Positions 20,703 to 29,813 of a stretch of 35,720 nt of DNA are shown piece after piece. Source of the stretch: Bacillota bacterium (GTDB lineage: Bacteria > Bacillota > Desulfotomaculia > Desulfotomaculales > Desulfallaceae). Both the position numbers and the translations under genes were made by a program. Within the stretch, counting starts at the first letter, position 1, and every line of letters starts with the position of its first letter. The notes beneath the pieces are model-generated. The model did not search any database. It was not told the origin of the DNA and worked only from the letters and a program-made list of their open reading frames with translations. The stretch spans positions 1 to 35,720 of the forward strand of contig JAKSCU010000261.1 of assembly GCA_022360435.1 (NCBI GenBank). Direction: 5' to 3'.

Positions 20703-21476
20703 GTGTTCAAGTGGGACAAGTTGCCTTTTTTAAAAAGCAGGAAAAAAAATGTCGCCGAAGATTGGTCCACTTATTACCAGTCCGCCGTCGGGCAGGGGCC
20801 TGTGCCGGGTTACAAGCGCCGGGGCGGTCGGAACAGGTTTTTCAGGATTACAGCTGTTTTGGTCATTCTGGGCGTCTTGTTTGTGGCGCGCCAGTTTCCG
20901 CATCCGGTGGGGGAACAGGTGCGGGAGAACTTGCGATACCTGCTGACCGCCGAATGGGATTTTGCCCCCCTGCTGGACAAGTCGGTTCAGTTGGCTGCCC
21001 GGATGGTTAACTGGGACAACCCTTTGCTGCACGGCATGCCCGGCGCCGGCATACAACCGGTTACCGGGACGGGACTGAGTGAGGAGGGGCTCGGCGTGCC
21101 GGTTTCGGGCAGGGTTGTGCAAGAATACGGCTGGGTGCAATCCCCCCTGGACGGCATGGAACGGTTTCATCCCGGCATCGACATCAGCGCCCCGCCGGGA
21201 GAGCCGGTGGCCGCCGCCATGGACGGCCGGGTGGAGCGGATTTCCCGGGACGAGTTCCTGGGCCGGTTTATTTTAATCGACCACGGTAACGGTAATTATA
21301 CCATGTACGGCGGTGTGGAGAACGTGGTTGTGGAAGAAGGCCAAGAAGTGCGCGCCGGGCAGATTATCGCCGCGGTTGGTGAAGGAGGGGTGGCGGGCGG
21401 CGGCCTGCATTTCGAGGTGCGGGAAAACGGCAAACTGGTGGATCCCCTGGAGCTTTTGCAGGCCAAAAGTGACTGA
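20703..21476 (+). CDS. M23 (LytM-domain) family protein, likely SpoIVFA-like
   Basis: One TM, FHPGIDISAPPGEPVAAAMDGRVERI...LIDHGNGNYTMYGG...GGGLHFEVRENGKLVDPLELL; directly upstream of spoIVFB in the mre-min-spoIVF order known from B. subtilis. Confidence 0.82.
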   Translation: MFKWDKLPFLKSRKKNVAEDWSTYYQSAVGQGPVPGYKRRGGRNRFFRITAVLVILGVLFVARQFPHPVGEQVRENLRYLLTAEWDFAPLLDKSVQLAARMVNWDNPLLHGMPGAGIQPVTGTGLSEEGLGVPVSGRVVQEYGWVQSPLDGMERFHPGIDISAPPGEPVAAAMDGRVERISRDEFLGRFILIDHGNGNYTMYGGVENVVVEEGQEVRAGQIIAAVGEGGVAGGGLHFEVRENGKLVDPLELLQAKSD

Positions 21477-21490
21477 CGGGGGGCGGTAAA

Positions 21491-22369
21491 ATGCGTCTGG
21501 GGCGTTTGCTGGGGATTGATTTCCACGTCAACCCGTTTTTTTTGGCGTTGATAGCCCTATTTTTTGTGGCCGGGGTGCTTGATCGAGGGCTTATCGCCTT
21601 CGGGGTTGTGTTGGTGCACGAAATGACTCACGCGCTGGTGGCGCGTCACCTGGGCATACCGGTAAACCAGGTTGAGCTTTTGCCCTTTGGCGGGGTGGCC
21701 CGGGTGGAAGCAGAACTGGCCTTGGACCCGGTCCGGGAGATTTACGTGGCCGTCGTGGGACCGGCCAGCAACCTGGCGATGTTCGCCCTGGGGCTGGGGC
21801 TGAAAAATTACGGAATCTGGCACGAAAGCCTGGGTCCGTTTTTTTTGCAGTGCAATCTGCTGATGGCGCTATTCAATCTGCTGCCCGTGCTGCCCTTGGA
21901 TGGTGGGCGGATATACAGGGCTTTTCGGGCCGAACGTGACGGCATCGGCGAGGCCACTTACAAGGCGGCCTGGTTGGGTCAGGTGATGGCCGTGATAATC
22001 TTGCTGGCCGGGGCGGCGGGTATATGGGCGGGTTACTGCGGGCTGGATATACCCGTGGTTGCGCTGTTCCTGCTGTATGCCGCCACCCGGGAGCGTTTGG
22101 CTTCTCCCTACCTTTTTATGCGCATGATTAGGGACAAGCACGAAGAATTAGCCAGGGAGGGCTTATTGCCGGTGGCGCACCTGGCAGCGCTGGAGAGCAT
22201 GCCCCTTGGGCGGCTGGTGCGTCCTTTCGTGCCGCGGAAGTTTCACCTGGTGTCGGTGTTGGACCGCCGCCACCGCCTGCTTGGAACGGTAACCGAAACC
22301 GCCGTGATAAACGCTTTGCTGCAGCGGGGGGGGCACGCCACGGTGGGTGAATTGCTGGAGGGAGAGTAA
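21491..22369 (+). CDS. spoIVFB: M50-family (site-2 protease) membrane metallopeptidase, SpoIVFB-like
   Basis: VLVHEMTHALVARHLG (HExxH), LLPVLPLDGGRIYRA (NxxPxPxLDG-type motif). Confidence 0.88.
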   Translation: MRLGRLLGIDFHVNPFFLALIALFFVAGVLDRGLIAFGVVLVHEMTHALVARHLGIPVNQVELLPFGGVARVEAELALDPVREIYVAVVGPASNLAMFALGLGLKNYGIWHESLGPFFLQCNLLMALFNLLPVLPLDGGRIYRAFRAERDGIGEATYKAAWLGQVMAVIILLAGAAGIWAGYCGLDIPVVALFLLYAATRERLASPYLFMRMIRDKHEELAREGLLPVAHLAALESMPLGRLVRPFVPRKFHLVSVLDRRHRLLGTVTETAVINALLQRGGHATVGELLEGE

Positions 22370-22466
22370 ATACCAGCGACAAACAGGGCAGAATAAAACA
22401 CAGGGTTGATTTTTCCGGCGAATAATGGTATTTATCTTTGGAGGCCGACAAATGGAGGATGCAACC

Positions 22467-24347
22467 ATGGATAAACTGCTGGCAAGGGCGTTGCGCCGGG
22501 TACAGAAACCGGGTCGTTACACGGGCGGGGAATGGAACGCGATACGCAAGGACTGGAAAGGCATTGATGTAAAAATGGTCTTTGCCTTTCCCGACGTATA
22601 CGAGGTGGGCATGAGCCACCTGGGTTTGCAGATATTGTACAGCGTGGTAAACAGGCGACCCGACGCTTTGCTGGAAAGGGTGTTCGCGCCCTGGACGGAT
22701 ATGGAGGAACAGATGCGCAATACCGGGTTGCCGCTGTTCAGTCTTGAATCCCGCCGGCCGTTGCGGGATTTTGATATTATCGGATTTACCCTGCAGTATG
22801 AACTGAGTTTTACCAATATACTCAACATGCTGGACCTGGGCGGCCTGCCCCTCCGCCGGGCGGACCGCGCCGGCGGCGGCTATCCCCTGGTGGTGGCCGG
22901 GGGACCCTGTTCCTTCAATCCCGAACCGCTGGCGGATTTTATCGACGTATTTATAATCGGCGAAGGGGAAGACGCCGTTAATGATCTTCTCGACATGTAC
23001 AAAGAAAGGCGCCGCCTTCGAGACGACCGGCGGCAATTATTGCTCGACCTGGCTGCAATCGACGGATTTTACGTTCCTTCACTATACCGGGTGGAGTATA
23101 ATGAAGAGGGAAAAGTGGCGTCGGTGCTCCCAGCGGATACCGGTGTTCCGGCCACAGTCAAAAAAAGGGCGCTAACCGACCTGGACCGGGCCCAATACCC
23201 CGTCCGGCCCCTGGTGCCCGTCATCGAGGCGGTGCACGACCGGGCCATGCTGGAGGTGCAGCGCGGCTGCACCCGCGGGTGCCGTTTTTGCCAGGCCGGG
23301 GTGATTTACCGGCCGGTGCGAGAAAAGGAGCCGGAATCGCTGTTGCGCCAGGCTGGTGAAATGCTGCAATCCACCGGCTGGGGCGAGATTTCACTGACTT
23401 CGCTGAGCACGTCGGACTATACCATGATCCGTCCCTTGGTGAGCGAACTCACCAATCGGCATGGAGCCGGCGGGGTTAACATTTCCCTTCCCTCGCTAAG
23501 GGTGGACGCCTTTTCGGTGGACCTGGCCGGTGAAGTGCAAAAAGTGCGCCGGTCCAGTCTGACTTTTGCCCCGGAAGCCGGCACCCAGCGCCTGCGGGAC
23601 GTGATCAACAAGGGCGTCACCGAGGAAAACCTGCTGGAAGCCGTGTCGGCGGTCTTTGCCGGTGGCTGGCAAGCTGTTAAACTTTACTTCATGATCGGGC
23701 TGCCCACTGAAACAGACGTCGACCTGGAAGGTATAGCCGACCTGGCCCGCCGGGTGCTGAATAAAGGGCGTGGCCTGGTCCGTTCGCCGGGAAGGCTGAA
23801 AGTGACGGTCAGCGTCTCCTCCTTTGTGCCCAAGTCCCACACACCCTTCCAGTGGGAGCCCCAGGACAGCCTGGAAGAGTTGAGGCGCAAACAAAGTTAT
23901 TTGCGCCAACGTTTGCGGGGCAAAGGGCTGGCGTTTAACTGGCACGACCCCGAGGGCAGCCTTTTGGAAGCGGTGCTGTCCCGGGGAGACAGGCGCCTGG
24001 GCGCGTCCATTGAGGCCGCCTGGCGCCGGGGATGCCGCTTTGACGGCTGGTCGGAACACTTCAGCCCGGACCGGTGGGGGAGGGCCTTTGAGGAAACCGG
24101 CGTGGATCCCGTCAGTTACGCCAACCGCCGGTATCGTCACCAGGACACCCTGCCCTGGGATCATATTAGCGCCGGGGTAAGCAAAAAGTATTTGGAGCTT
24201 GAACACAGTCGCGCCTTGGCCGGGGAAATCACTCCCGATTGTCGTGCCGGCAAGTGTCCGGGTTGCGGGCTTTGTCCCAGCCTGGAAATTAAGCCGCGCC
24301 TGGCGGGAGGTGAAACCGTTGCCCCGTTACGTGATACGTTACAGTAA
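22467..24347 (+). CDS. TIGR03960-type B12-binding/radical SAM family protein
   Basis: MLEVQRGCTRGCRFCQAG (CxxxCxxC); FPDVYEVGMSHLGLQILY; VSVSSFVPKSHTPFQWEPQ; ATG 22467 has GGAGG SD. Confidence 0.88.
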   Translation: MDKLLARALRRVQKPGRYTGGEWNAIRKDWKGIDVKMVFAFPDVYEVGMSHLGLQILYSVVNRRPDALLERVFAPWTDMEEQMRNTGLPLFSLESRRPLRDFDIIGFTLQYELSFTNILNMLDLGGLPLRRADRAGGGYPLVVAGGPCSFNPEPLADFIDVFIIGEGEDAVNDLLDMYKERRRLRDDRRQLLLDLAAIDGFYVPSLYRVEYNEEGKVASVLPADTGVPATVKKRALTDLDRAQYPVRPLVPVIEAVHDRAMLEVQRGCTRGCRFCQAGVIYRPVREKEPESLLRQAGEMLQSTGWGEISLTSLSTSDYTMIRPLVSELTNRHGAGGVNISLPSLRVDAFSVDLAGEVQKVRRSSLTFAPEAGTQRLRDVINKGVTEENLLEAVSAVFAGGWQAVKLYFMIGLPTETDVDLEGIADLARRVLNKGRGLVRSPGRLKVTVSVSSFVPKSHTPFQWEPQDSLEELRRKQSYLRQRLRGKGLAFNWHDPEGSLLEAVLSRGDRRLGASIEAAWRRGCRFDGWSEHFSPDRWGRAFEETGVDPVSYANRRYRHQDTLPWDHISAGVSKKYLELEHSRALAGEITPDCRAGKCPGCGLCPSLEIKPRLAGGETVAPLRDTLQ

Positions 24348-24990
24348 AAAAGGGACGGCCCGTTACATCCCTAACCTGGACATGATGCGGGTGCTGGAAA
24401 GAGCCATGCGCAGGGCGAATCTGCCGGTGGCTTTTTCCCGGGGGTTCAACCCGCACCCGCGTATAAGTATCGCGGCGCCGCTGCCCGTGGGCACCGAAGG
24501 CCTGGCCGAAATGGCGGAGATGGAAATGACCCGGTCTGTTGAAGAAGCAAGCCTGGTGGAGAGGCTGAACGCCGTACTGCCGCAAGGACTCAATATCCGC
24601 GAGGCCTACCTGGTGCCGGACGACGCCCCCGCGCTGATGGCGGTTTTGGACAGGGCCGTCTATATGGTATATATTGACGGGGAAGACGCGCGGGTCGAAC
24701 TCCCGGCGGGAGCCCCGGGGGATTTTATGGCCCTGGGCCGGGTGGAAGTCAAAAGGCGCGGCAAGGACGGGCGGGCAAAAATACGGGACATCCGCCCGGG
24801 CATTGTCAGCATTCAGGTTATATCTCAAGAGGATGGTTTAACGATGCGTTTAGAGTTGAAAACAGGCGGTTCCATCAATGTGCGGCCCACGGAGGTTGTA
24901 GCCGCGCTCTTTGAACAAGCCGGGTTGCAGGTGGACTCCGCCGACATACAGGTGACCAGGACGGGATTGTTCCCGTCGGAAAAAGTTTGA
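24319..24990 (+). CDS. TIGR03936/DUF2344 family protein
   Basis: YVIRYSKKGTARYIPNLDMMRVLERAMRRANLPVAFSRGFNPHPRISIAAPLPVGTEG; TTG start with GGGAGGTG SD, overlaps the upstream gene; usual partner of the radical SAM gene and rng. Confidence 0.85.
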   Translation: MPRYVIRYSKKGTARYIPNLDMMRVLERAMRRANLPVAFSRGFNPHPRISIAAPLPVGTEGLAEMAEMEMTRSVEEASLVERLNAVLPQGLNIREAYLVPDDAPALMAVLDRAVYMVYIDGEDARVELPAGAPGDFMALGRVEVKRRGKDGRAKIRDIRPGIVSIQVISQEDGLTMRLELKTGGSINVRPTEVVAALFEQAGLQVDSADIQVTRTGLFPSEKV

Positions 24991-25064
24991 GGTGAGTGCT
25001 CGAAGCGCATTGCGCGCGAGCTTTCGAACAACCTCTAAAAGCTATATTCAAGGTAGATGATATA

Positions 25065-26750
25065 ATGTTTAAAGAAATATTGATTAATGTAGGCGAGGAA
25101 GAAACACGGGTGGCCGTGCTGGAAAACAGGGTGCCGGTGGAAATGTACATCGAGCGTTCGCCCAACCAGCGCCTGGTGGGCAACATATACAAAGGAGGCG
25201 TTGAAAACGTTTTGCCCGGCATGCAGGCCGCTTTCGTGGACATTGGTTTGGAGAAAAATTCTTTTCTTTATATCGAGGACGCCGCCCCGGTGCGCAACAC
25301 CGAATCGGGGCATGGTCGCGGTTCGCCAAGCAATATCTGTGACATGCTCAAGCAGGGACAAGAGCTGATTGTGCAGATTGTCAAGGAACCCATCGGCACA
25401 AAGGGGGCCAGAGTGACCACCCACATCACCCTGCCCGGCCGGTACCTGGTGCTAATGCCCACCGTCGACTACATCGGCGTATCCAGGCGTATCGATGACG
25501 AGCGGGAAAGAGAGCGGTTGCGGGAATTGGCGGGCCAAATTAAACCCGGGGGCATGGGCGTTATCGTGCGCACGGTGGCCGAGGGTGTGGAAGAGGATGA
25601 ACTACGCCTGGACGTTATCATGCTTACAAACCTGTGGCGGAAAATCCTTGCCAAGTCCAGCCACGGGCCGGTGCCGAACCTGCTGCATCGCGACCTGGAG
25701 CTGGTGCAGCGCATACTGCGGGACGCTTTCACTTCAGACGTGGACCGGCTGACTATTGATTCCCGTTATGAGTATGAAAAGATTCTGGACTTAATGGAAA
25801 TACTTGGCCCGCAGCTAAAGACCAAAATATTTCTTGAAGCGCGGAACAATATTTTCGAAGAACAAAGCATTGACGCCGATTTGGAGAAGGCGCTGAAGCG
25901 CAAGGTCTGGCTCAGGTGCGGCGGGTATATTGTCATTGACCAGGCCGAAGCCCTCACGGCGGTGGACGTAAACACCGGCAAGTACGTGGGCAGCACCAAC
26001 CTGGAGGACACCGTGCTGAAAACCAACCTGGAGGCGGCGGTGGAAATCGCCCGGCAATTGCGGCTGCGCAACATCGGCGGCATTATTATCGTCGATTTCA
26101 TTGACATGAACCGTGAGGAGCACCGCCGGCAGGTGTTGGATGTTTTGGAAGAAGAAATCCACAAGGACAAGACCAAGACCAACATTCTTGGCATTACCCA
26201 ACTGGGATTGGTTGAAATGACCAGGAAAAAGGTGCGTCCCAGTCTGGCCGAAGTGCTGCAAAAGGCCTGTCCCTATTGTGAAGGGCGGGGCAAAGTGTTG
26301 TCCGAGGAGACGGTGGGTATCAATATCAAACAACAGATTTACCAGATGGCCCGGCAAACCGGGGCCGAAACCATCCTGGTGGAAGCCAACCCGCTGGTGG
26401 CCGCCCGGCTGATTGGCAGCGGCGGTGTCAACCTGCGCGAACTGGAGGGTAAAACCGGTAAAAGCTTGTACATCAGGGGTTCCGCCGAACACCATATAGA
26501 ATCGGTGACCATGCGCCCCCTGCACGACCAGGCCGACATCAAGGCCCACGTATTGCCGGTCAAGGATGGCCAGGTGCTGGAGGTGCGGGTTGAGGAGCCC
26601 CACGTGAATAACATCAACGACGGCATCGCTAGGGTGGACGGGTTTATACTGGATATCGAAGGGGCCGGTTCGCAGGTGGGTCAAACTGTGGCCATCGAGG
26701 TGAGCAAAGTATTCCGTACTTACGCCAAGGCCAAGCTGTTCAAGGGCTAG
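25065..26750 (+). CDS. rng: Ribonuclease G/E family with C-terminal KH-like and TRAM-like segments
   Basis: VGNIYKGGVENVLPGMQAAFVDIGLEKNSFLYI (S1), EALTAVDVNTGKYVG, GGIIIVDFIDM, CPYCEGRGKV; ATG 25065 is the natural start rather than 24996. Confidence 0.93.
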   Translation: MFKEILINVGEEETRVAVLENRVPVEMYIERSPNQRLVGNIYKGGVENVLPGMQAAFVDIGLEKNSFLYIEDAAPVRNTESGHGRGSPSNICDMLKQGQELIVQIVKEPIGTKGARVTTHITLPGRYLVLMPTVDYIGVSRRIDDERERERLRELAGQIKPGGMGVIVRTVAEGVEEDELRLDVIMLTNLWRKILAKSSHGPVPNLLHRDLELVQRILRDAFTSDVDRLTIDSRYEYEKILDLMEILGPQLKTKIFLEARNNIFEEQSIDADLEKALKRKVWLRCGGYIVIDQAEALTAVDVNTGKYVGSTNLEDTVLKTNLEAAVEIARQLRLRNIGGIIIVDFIDMNREEHRRQVLDVLEEEIHKDKTKTNILGITQLGLVEMTRKKVRPSLAEVLQKACPYCEGRGKVLSEETVGINIKQQIYQMARQTGAETILVEANPLVAARLIGSGGVNLRELEGKTGKSLYIRGSAEHHIESVTMRPLHDQADIKAHVLPVKDGQVLEVRVEEPHVNNINDGIARVDGFILDIEGAGSQVGQTVAIEVSKVFRTYAKAKLFKG

Positions 26751-26789
26751 CGCCGGGTTTTAGCCGGTTGACAGAATTGACGGCCCGGC

Positions 26790-26817
26790 TTGACAAGATT
26801 ACAGGTTATGATAAAAT
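26790..26817 (+). promoter_or_regulatory. Putative sigma-A promoter upstream of rplU
   Basis: TTGACA (26790-26795), 16-nt spacer, TAAAAT (26812-26817). Confidence 0.45.
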
Positions 26818-26834
26818 ATTTTATTGTAGGCCAT

Positions 26835-26918
26835 TATTAGTACCGCCCGGGGCGGGTGCCAAAAGGGGCTTTTGTGCTCTACCCGGATCCGGCGAGTCCT
26901 GAATGCGAGGGGGAAACT
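26835..26918 (+). ncRNA. Candidate L21-leader-type 5' UTR structure
   Basis: GC-rich structured leader (CCGCCCGGGGCGGG; CCGGATCCGG; GAGTCCTGAATGCGAGG) directly upstream of rplU; assignment by position and a partly matching 3' end. Confidence 0.4.
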
Positions 26919-27230
26919 ATGTACGCAATCATTGAAACAGGCGGCAAGCAGTACCGGGTTAAAGAAGGAGACACCCTGTTCATCGAAAAACTGCCCGCTC
27001 AAACCGGGGAAACCTACACGGTGGAAAGAGTTCTGGCCGTGGAAAAGGATGGCCGGTTGCAGGTGGGCACTCCCATAGTGGAGGGCGCCAGTGTCGTCTG
27101 TCAGGTTGAGAGACACGGCAAAGGCAAGAAAATTATTGTTTTCAAGTATAAGGCCAAGAAGAACTACCGGCGCAAAAAGGGGCACCGCCAGCCCTTTACC
27201 AGGGTCGTGGTGGAAAAAATCCAGGTTTGA
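26919..27230 (+). CDS. rplU: 50S ribosomal protein L21
   Basis: [18 protein letters not shown]...[23 protein letters not shown] C-terminus. Confidence 0.98.
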   Translation: MYAIIETGGKQYRVKEGDTLFIEKLPAQTGETYTVERVLAVEKDGRLQVGTPIVEGASVVCQVERHGKGKKIIVFKYKAKKNYRRKKGHRQPFTRVVVEKIQV

Positions 27231-27248
27231 ACACGGAGGTGAAGATAG

Positions 27249-27518
27249 ATGGCGCACAAGAAAGGTGTAGGCAGTTCCCGTAACGGTCGCGACTCCAATC
27301 CCAAGATGCTGGGAGTCAAGCGGGGCGACGGCCAGTACGTCACCGCCGGCTCCATCCTGGTTCGCCAGCGGGGAACACGCATTCACCCGGGCCGCAATGT
27401 GGGCCGCGGCGGAGACGACACACTGTTCGCCAAGGTTGATGGCATGGTGGCTTTTCAGAGCAGGGGCAAAGCCAAAAAGATTGTTAATGTAATGGAAACC
27501 GAGGGCGCGGCGGTTTAA
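27249..27518 (+). CDS. rpmA: 50S ribosomal protein L27
   Basis: [48 protein letters not shown]. Confidence 0.98.
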   Translation: MAHKKGVGSSRNGRDSNPKMLGVKRGDGQYVTAGSILVRQRGTRIHPGRNVGRGGDDTLFAKVDGMVAFQSRGKAKKIVNVMETEGAAV

Positions 27519-27563
27519 CCGGCCCGCCTTGTGCCGCGGACGGCTCAATAAGAATTTATCGTC

Positions 27564-27593
27564 AAAAAAAGACAGGCATGCCTGTCTTTTTTT
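27564..27593 (+). terminator. Rho-independent terminator after rpmA
   Basis: AAAAAAAGACAGGCATGCCTGTCTTTTTTT perfect palindrome with T-run. Confidence 0.92.
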
Positions 27594-27664
27594 GATCGCC
27601 ATTGCCTGACGCCATACTATTTGTTTTCACAAAGGATTAATATTTTTACCCATCGGTTTAAATA

Positions 27665-27693
27665 AAAGGGAAATGTAAACATAAAAAGAATAT
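27665..27693 (+). promoter_or_regulatory. Candidate sigma-H-like promoter upstream of the spo0B-like gene
   Basis: AAAGGGAAA (27665-27673), 11-nt spacer, AAAGAATAT (27685-27693), compared with RNAGGAWWW-N11/12-RNNGAATWW; one mismatch. Confidence 0.3.
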
Positions 27694-27827
27694 TTAGATT
27701 ATATGAGTAAATTTAATCAATTGGGGGGAAATAACCACCGCCAACCGCCCCGCCGGCGAAAAAATTAAGATATAAAACAAGTATTTTAAAAAATATTATT
27801 CAATTAGTTGAAAAGGAGAAGAAAGCT

Positions 27828-28394
27828 GTGGACATGGCCAAAATGATGCAACTGTTTTCTCACCAGCGGCACGATTTCCTCAACCATTTACAGGTGGTTT
27901 CCGGGTTGCTGCAAATGAACAGGGAGGAGCAGGCCCGGGATTATATCAAAAATGTGGCCCGCGAGGTCGCGCTTTTGAGCAAAATTGTACACCTGAAAAT
28001 TCCCGAGGCCGCCGCTGCCATACTTTTGTCCCACTACGCGGCGGCTGAACTGGGTGTCGGCATGGAGTTTGAAATAAACGCCAACCTTGGAAACTGTTTA
28101 ATTCCCGGCTCTGTGCTGGGGTCGGCGCTGGAAGCGGTGTTGGGTCATTTGACGGAATACTTGGCGCCGCCGGACAATAAGGAACGAATCATTCACGTGG
28201 GAGTCTACGCCGCCGCAAATGGATACCGGATTACGGCGCGGCACCGTCAAAACCAGGGGGATAATGTACCGGGTAATGACGGGACGCTGCCGGACGTGGC
28301 CGGGGAACTGGCTAGGTACGGGGGTGGCTTGGAGAACAGCACTCAATGTGAATATAGAGAAATTGCTGTTTTTTTACCCGCCGCTGAAGCTTGA
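27828..28394 (+). CDS. Spo0B-like sporulation phosphotransferase domain protein
   Basis: HQRHDFLNHLQVVSGLLQMNREEQARDYI His-containing helical hairpin; position between rpmA and obg as in B. subtilis. Confidence 0.8.
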   Translation: MDMAKMMQLFSHQRHDFLNHLQVVSGLLQMNREEQARDYIKNVAREVALLSKIVHLKIPEAAAAILLSHYAAAELGVGMEFEINANLGNCLIPGSVLGSALEAVLGHLTEYLAPPDNKERIIHVGVYAAANGYRITARHRQNQGDNVPGNDGTLPDVAGELARYGGGLENSTQCEYREIAVFLPAAEA

Positions 28395-28532
28395 ACAGGG
28401 GGGTTGCGCTACTTTTTAAAGCAGGAAAATATATTCATTGCGTATTGGTTGAACCGCAGTTTGAAAAGGATAAATATGCTGGATTTTAAGCATAATTGTA
28501 ATGTATAATTTAACAATAGCGGGTGAATATTA

Positions 28533-29801
28533 ATGTTTTACGATAGAGCCAAGATTTACGTCCGGGGCGGGGACGGCGGCAACGGTTGCGTGGCCTTCCG
28601 GCGGGAAAAATACGTGCCCGAGGGCGGCCCCTGGGGTGGAGACGGCGGACGCGGCGGCGCGGTTATCTTCAGGGGCGACGAGGGTTTGCGCACCCTGGTT
28701 GATTTTCGATACCGCCGCCATTACAAGGCCGATCGGGGACAGCACGGCCGGGGCAAAAACATGCACGGTCGTGCTGCCGAGAATCTGGTGGTCAGGGTGC
28801 CCCCGGGCACGATAATCCGCGACGAAGAAACAGGGCGGTTGCTGGGTGATATAACCGCAGACGGCCAGGAAGTGACAGCGGCCATTGGCGGACGCGGCGG
28901 CAGGGGCAATTCCAGGTTTGCCGGCGCCAATAACAAGGCTCCCGCCATGGCGGAAAAGGGCGAACCCGGCGAGGAACGCCGGGTGGTGCTGGATCTGAAA
29001 CTGCTGGCCGATGTGGGGCTGGTGGGTTATCCCAACGCAGGCAAATCTACATTGATTGCCCGGGTTTCGGCTGCCCGGCCCAAGATTGCCGATTATCCGT
29101 TCACAACCCTGGCGCCCAACCTGGGCGTGGTGAGCCGGGGGGAGGGGCGCAGTTTTGTCGTGGCCGACATACCTGGTTTGATTGAAGGCGCCCATAGTGG
29201 CGCCGGGCTGGGCCACAATTTTTTGCGTCATGTGGAACGCACCAGGGTTTTGGTGCACGTACTGGACATGGCTGGCATCGAGGGCCGGGACCCGCTGGCG
29301 GATTTTCGGGTTATCTGCCGGGAGCTGGCGCTTTATAACGAAACGCTGGCCGGGCGGCCACAGCTTATCGCTGCCAACAAGATGGACCTGACCGGCAGCG
29401 AAGAAAACCTGGCCGGCCTACGGGCCGAACTGGGTGACACCCACGAGATTGTTCCCATTTCGGCGGCTACCGGCCAGGGTGTCGATAAACTGGTGGACCG
29501 GCTGCTCGCATTGCTGCAAGAGATACCCGAATCCCAAGTTGCATTGGAAGAAGACGTCCCCGAGGTTGTGCACCTGGTCGGACCCAGGTTTGCCATCCGC
29601 CGGGAGGACGGCGAACTAGTGGTGACGGGACGTGAAATTGAAAAGCACGTGGCTATGACCGATTTGGGCAACAATGAAGCGGTGGAACGCCTGCAGCGGA
29701 TCATGCAGTTGATGGGCCTGGAACAGGCCCTGCGTGATAACGGCGCCCGGAACGGAGACATGGTGCGAATCGGTGATTTTACATTTGATTTTGTGGATTA
29801 G
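28533..29801 (+). CDS. obgE: GTPase ObgE/CgtA
   Basis: Gly-rich Obg fold (VRGGDGGNGCVAFRREKYVPEGGPWGGDGGRGG), GYPNAGKSTL G1 motif, OCT C-terminal domain. Confidence 0.97.
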   Translation: MFYDRAKIYVRGGDGGNGCVAFRREKYVPEGGPWGGDGGRGGAVIFRGDEGLRTLVDFRYRRHYKADRGQHGRGKNMHGRAAENLVVRVPPGTIIRDEETGRLLGDITADGQEVTAAIGGRGGRGNSRFAGANNKAPAMAEKGEPGEERRVVLDLKLLADVGLVGYPNAGKSTLIARVSAARPKIADYPFTTLAPNLGVVSRGEGRSFVVADIPGLIEGAHSGAGLGHNFLRHVERTRVLVHVLDMAGIEGRDPLADFRVICRELALYNETLAGRPQLIAANKMDLTGSEENLAGLRAELGDTHEIVPISAATGQGVDKLVDRLLALLQEIPESQVALEEDVPEVVHLVGPRFAIRREDGELVVTGREIEKHVAMTDLGNNEAVERLQRIMQLMGLEQALRDNGARNGDMVRIGDFTFDFVD

Positions 29802-29813
29802 CGGTGAATATAA

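Noticed and set aside
25815-26684. 289-aa minus-strand ORF
   Set aside because: Antisense to rng; no domain features.
26799-27602. 267-aa minus-strand ORF across rplU/rpmA
   Set aside because: Covers two certain ribosomal protein genes and the terminator; spurious.
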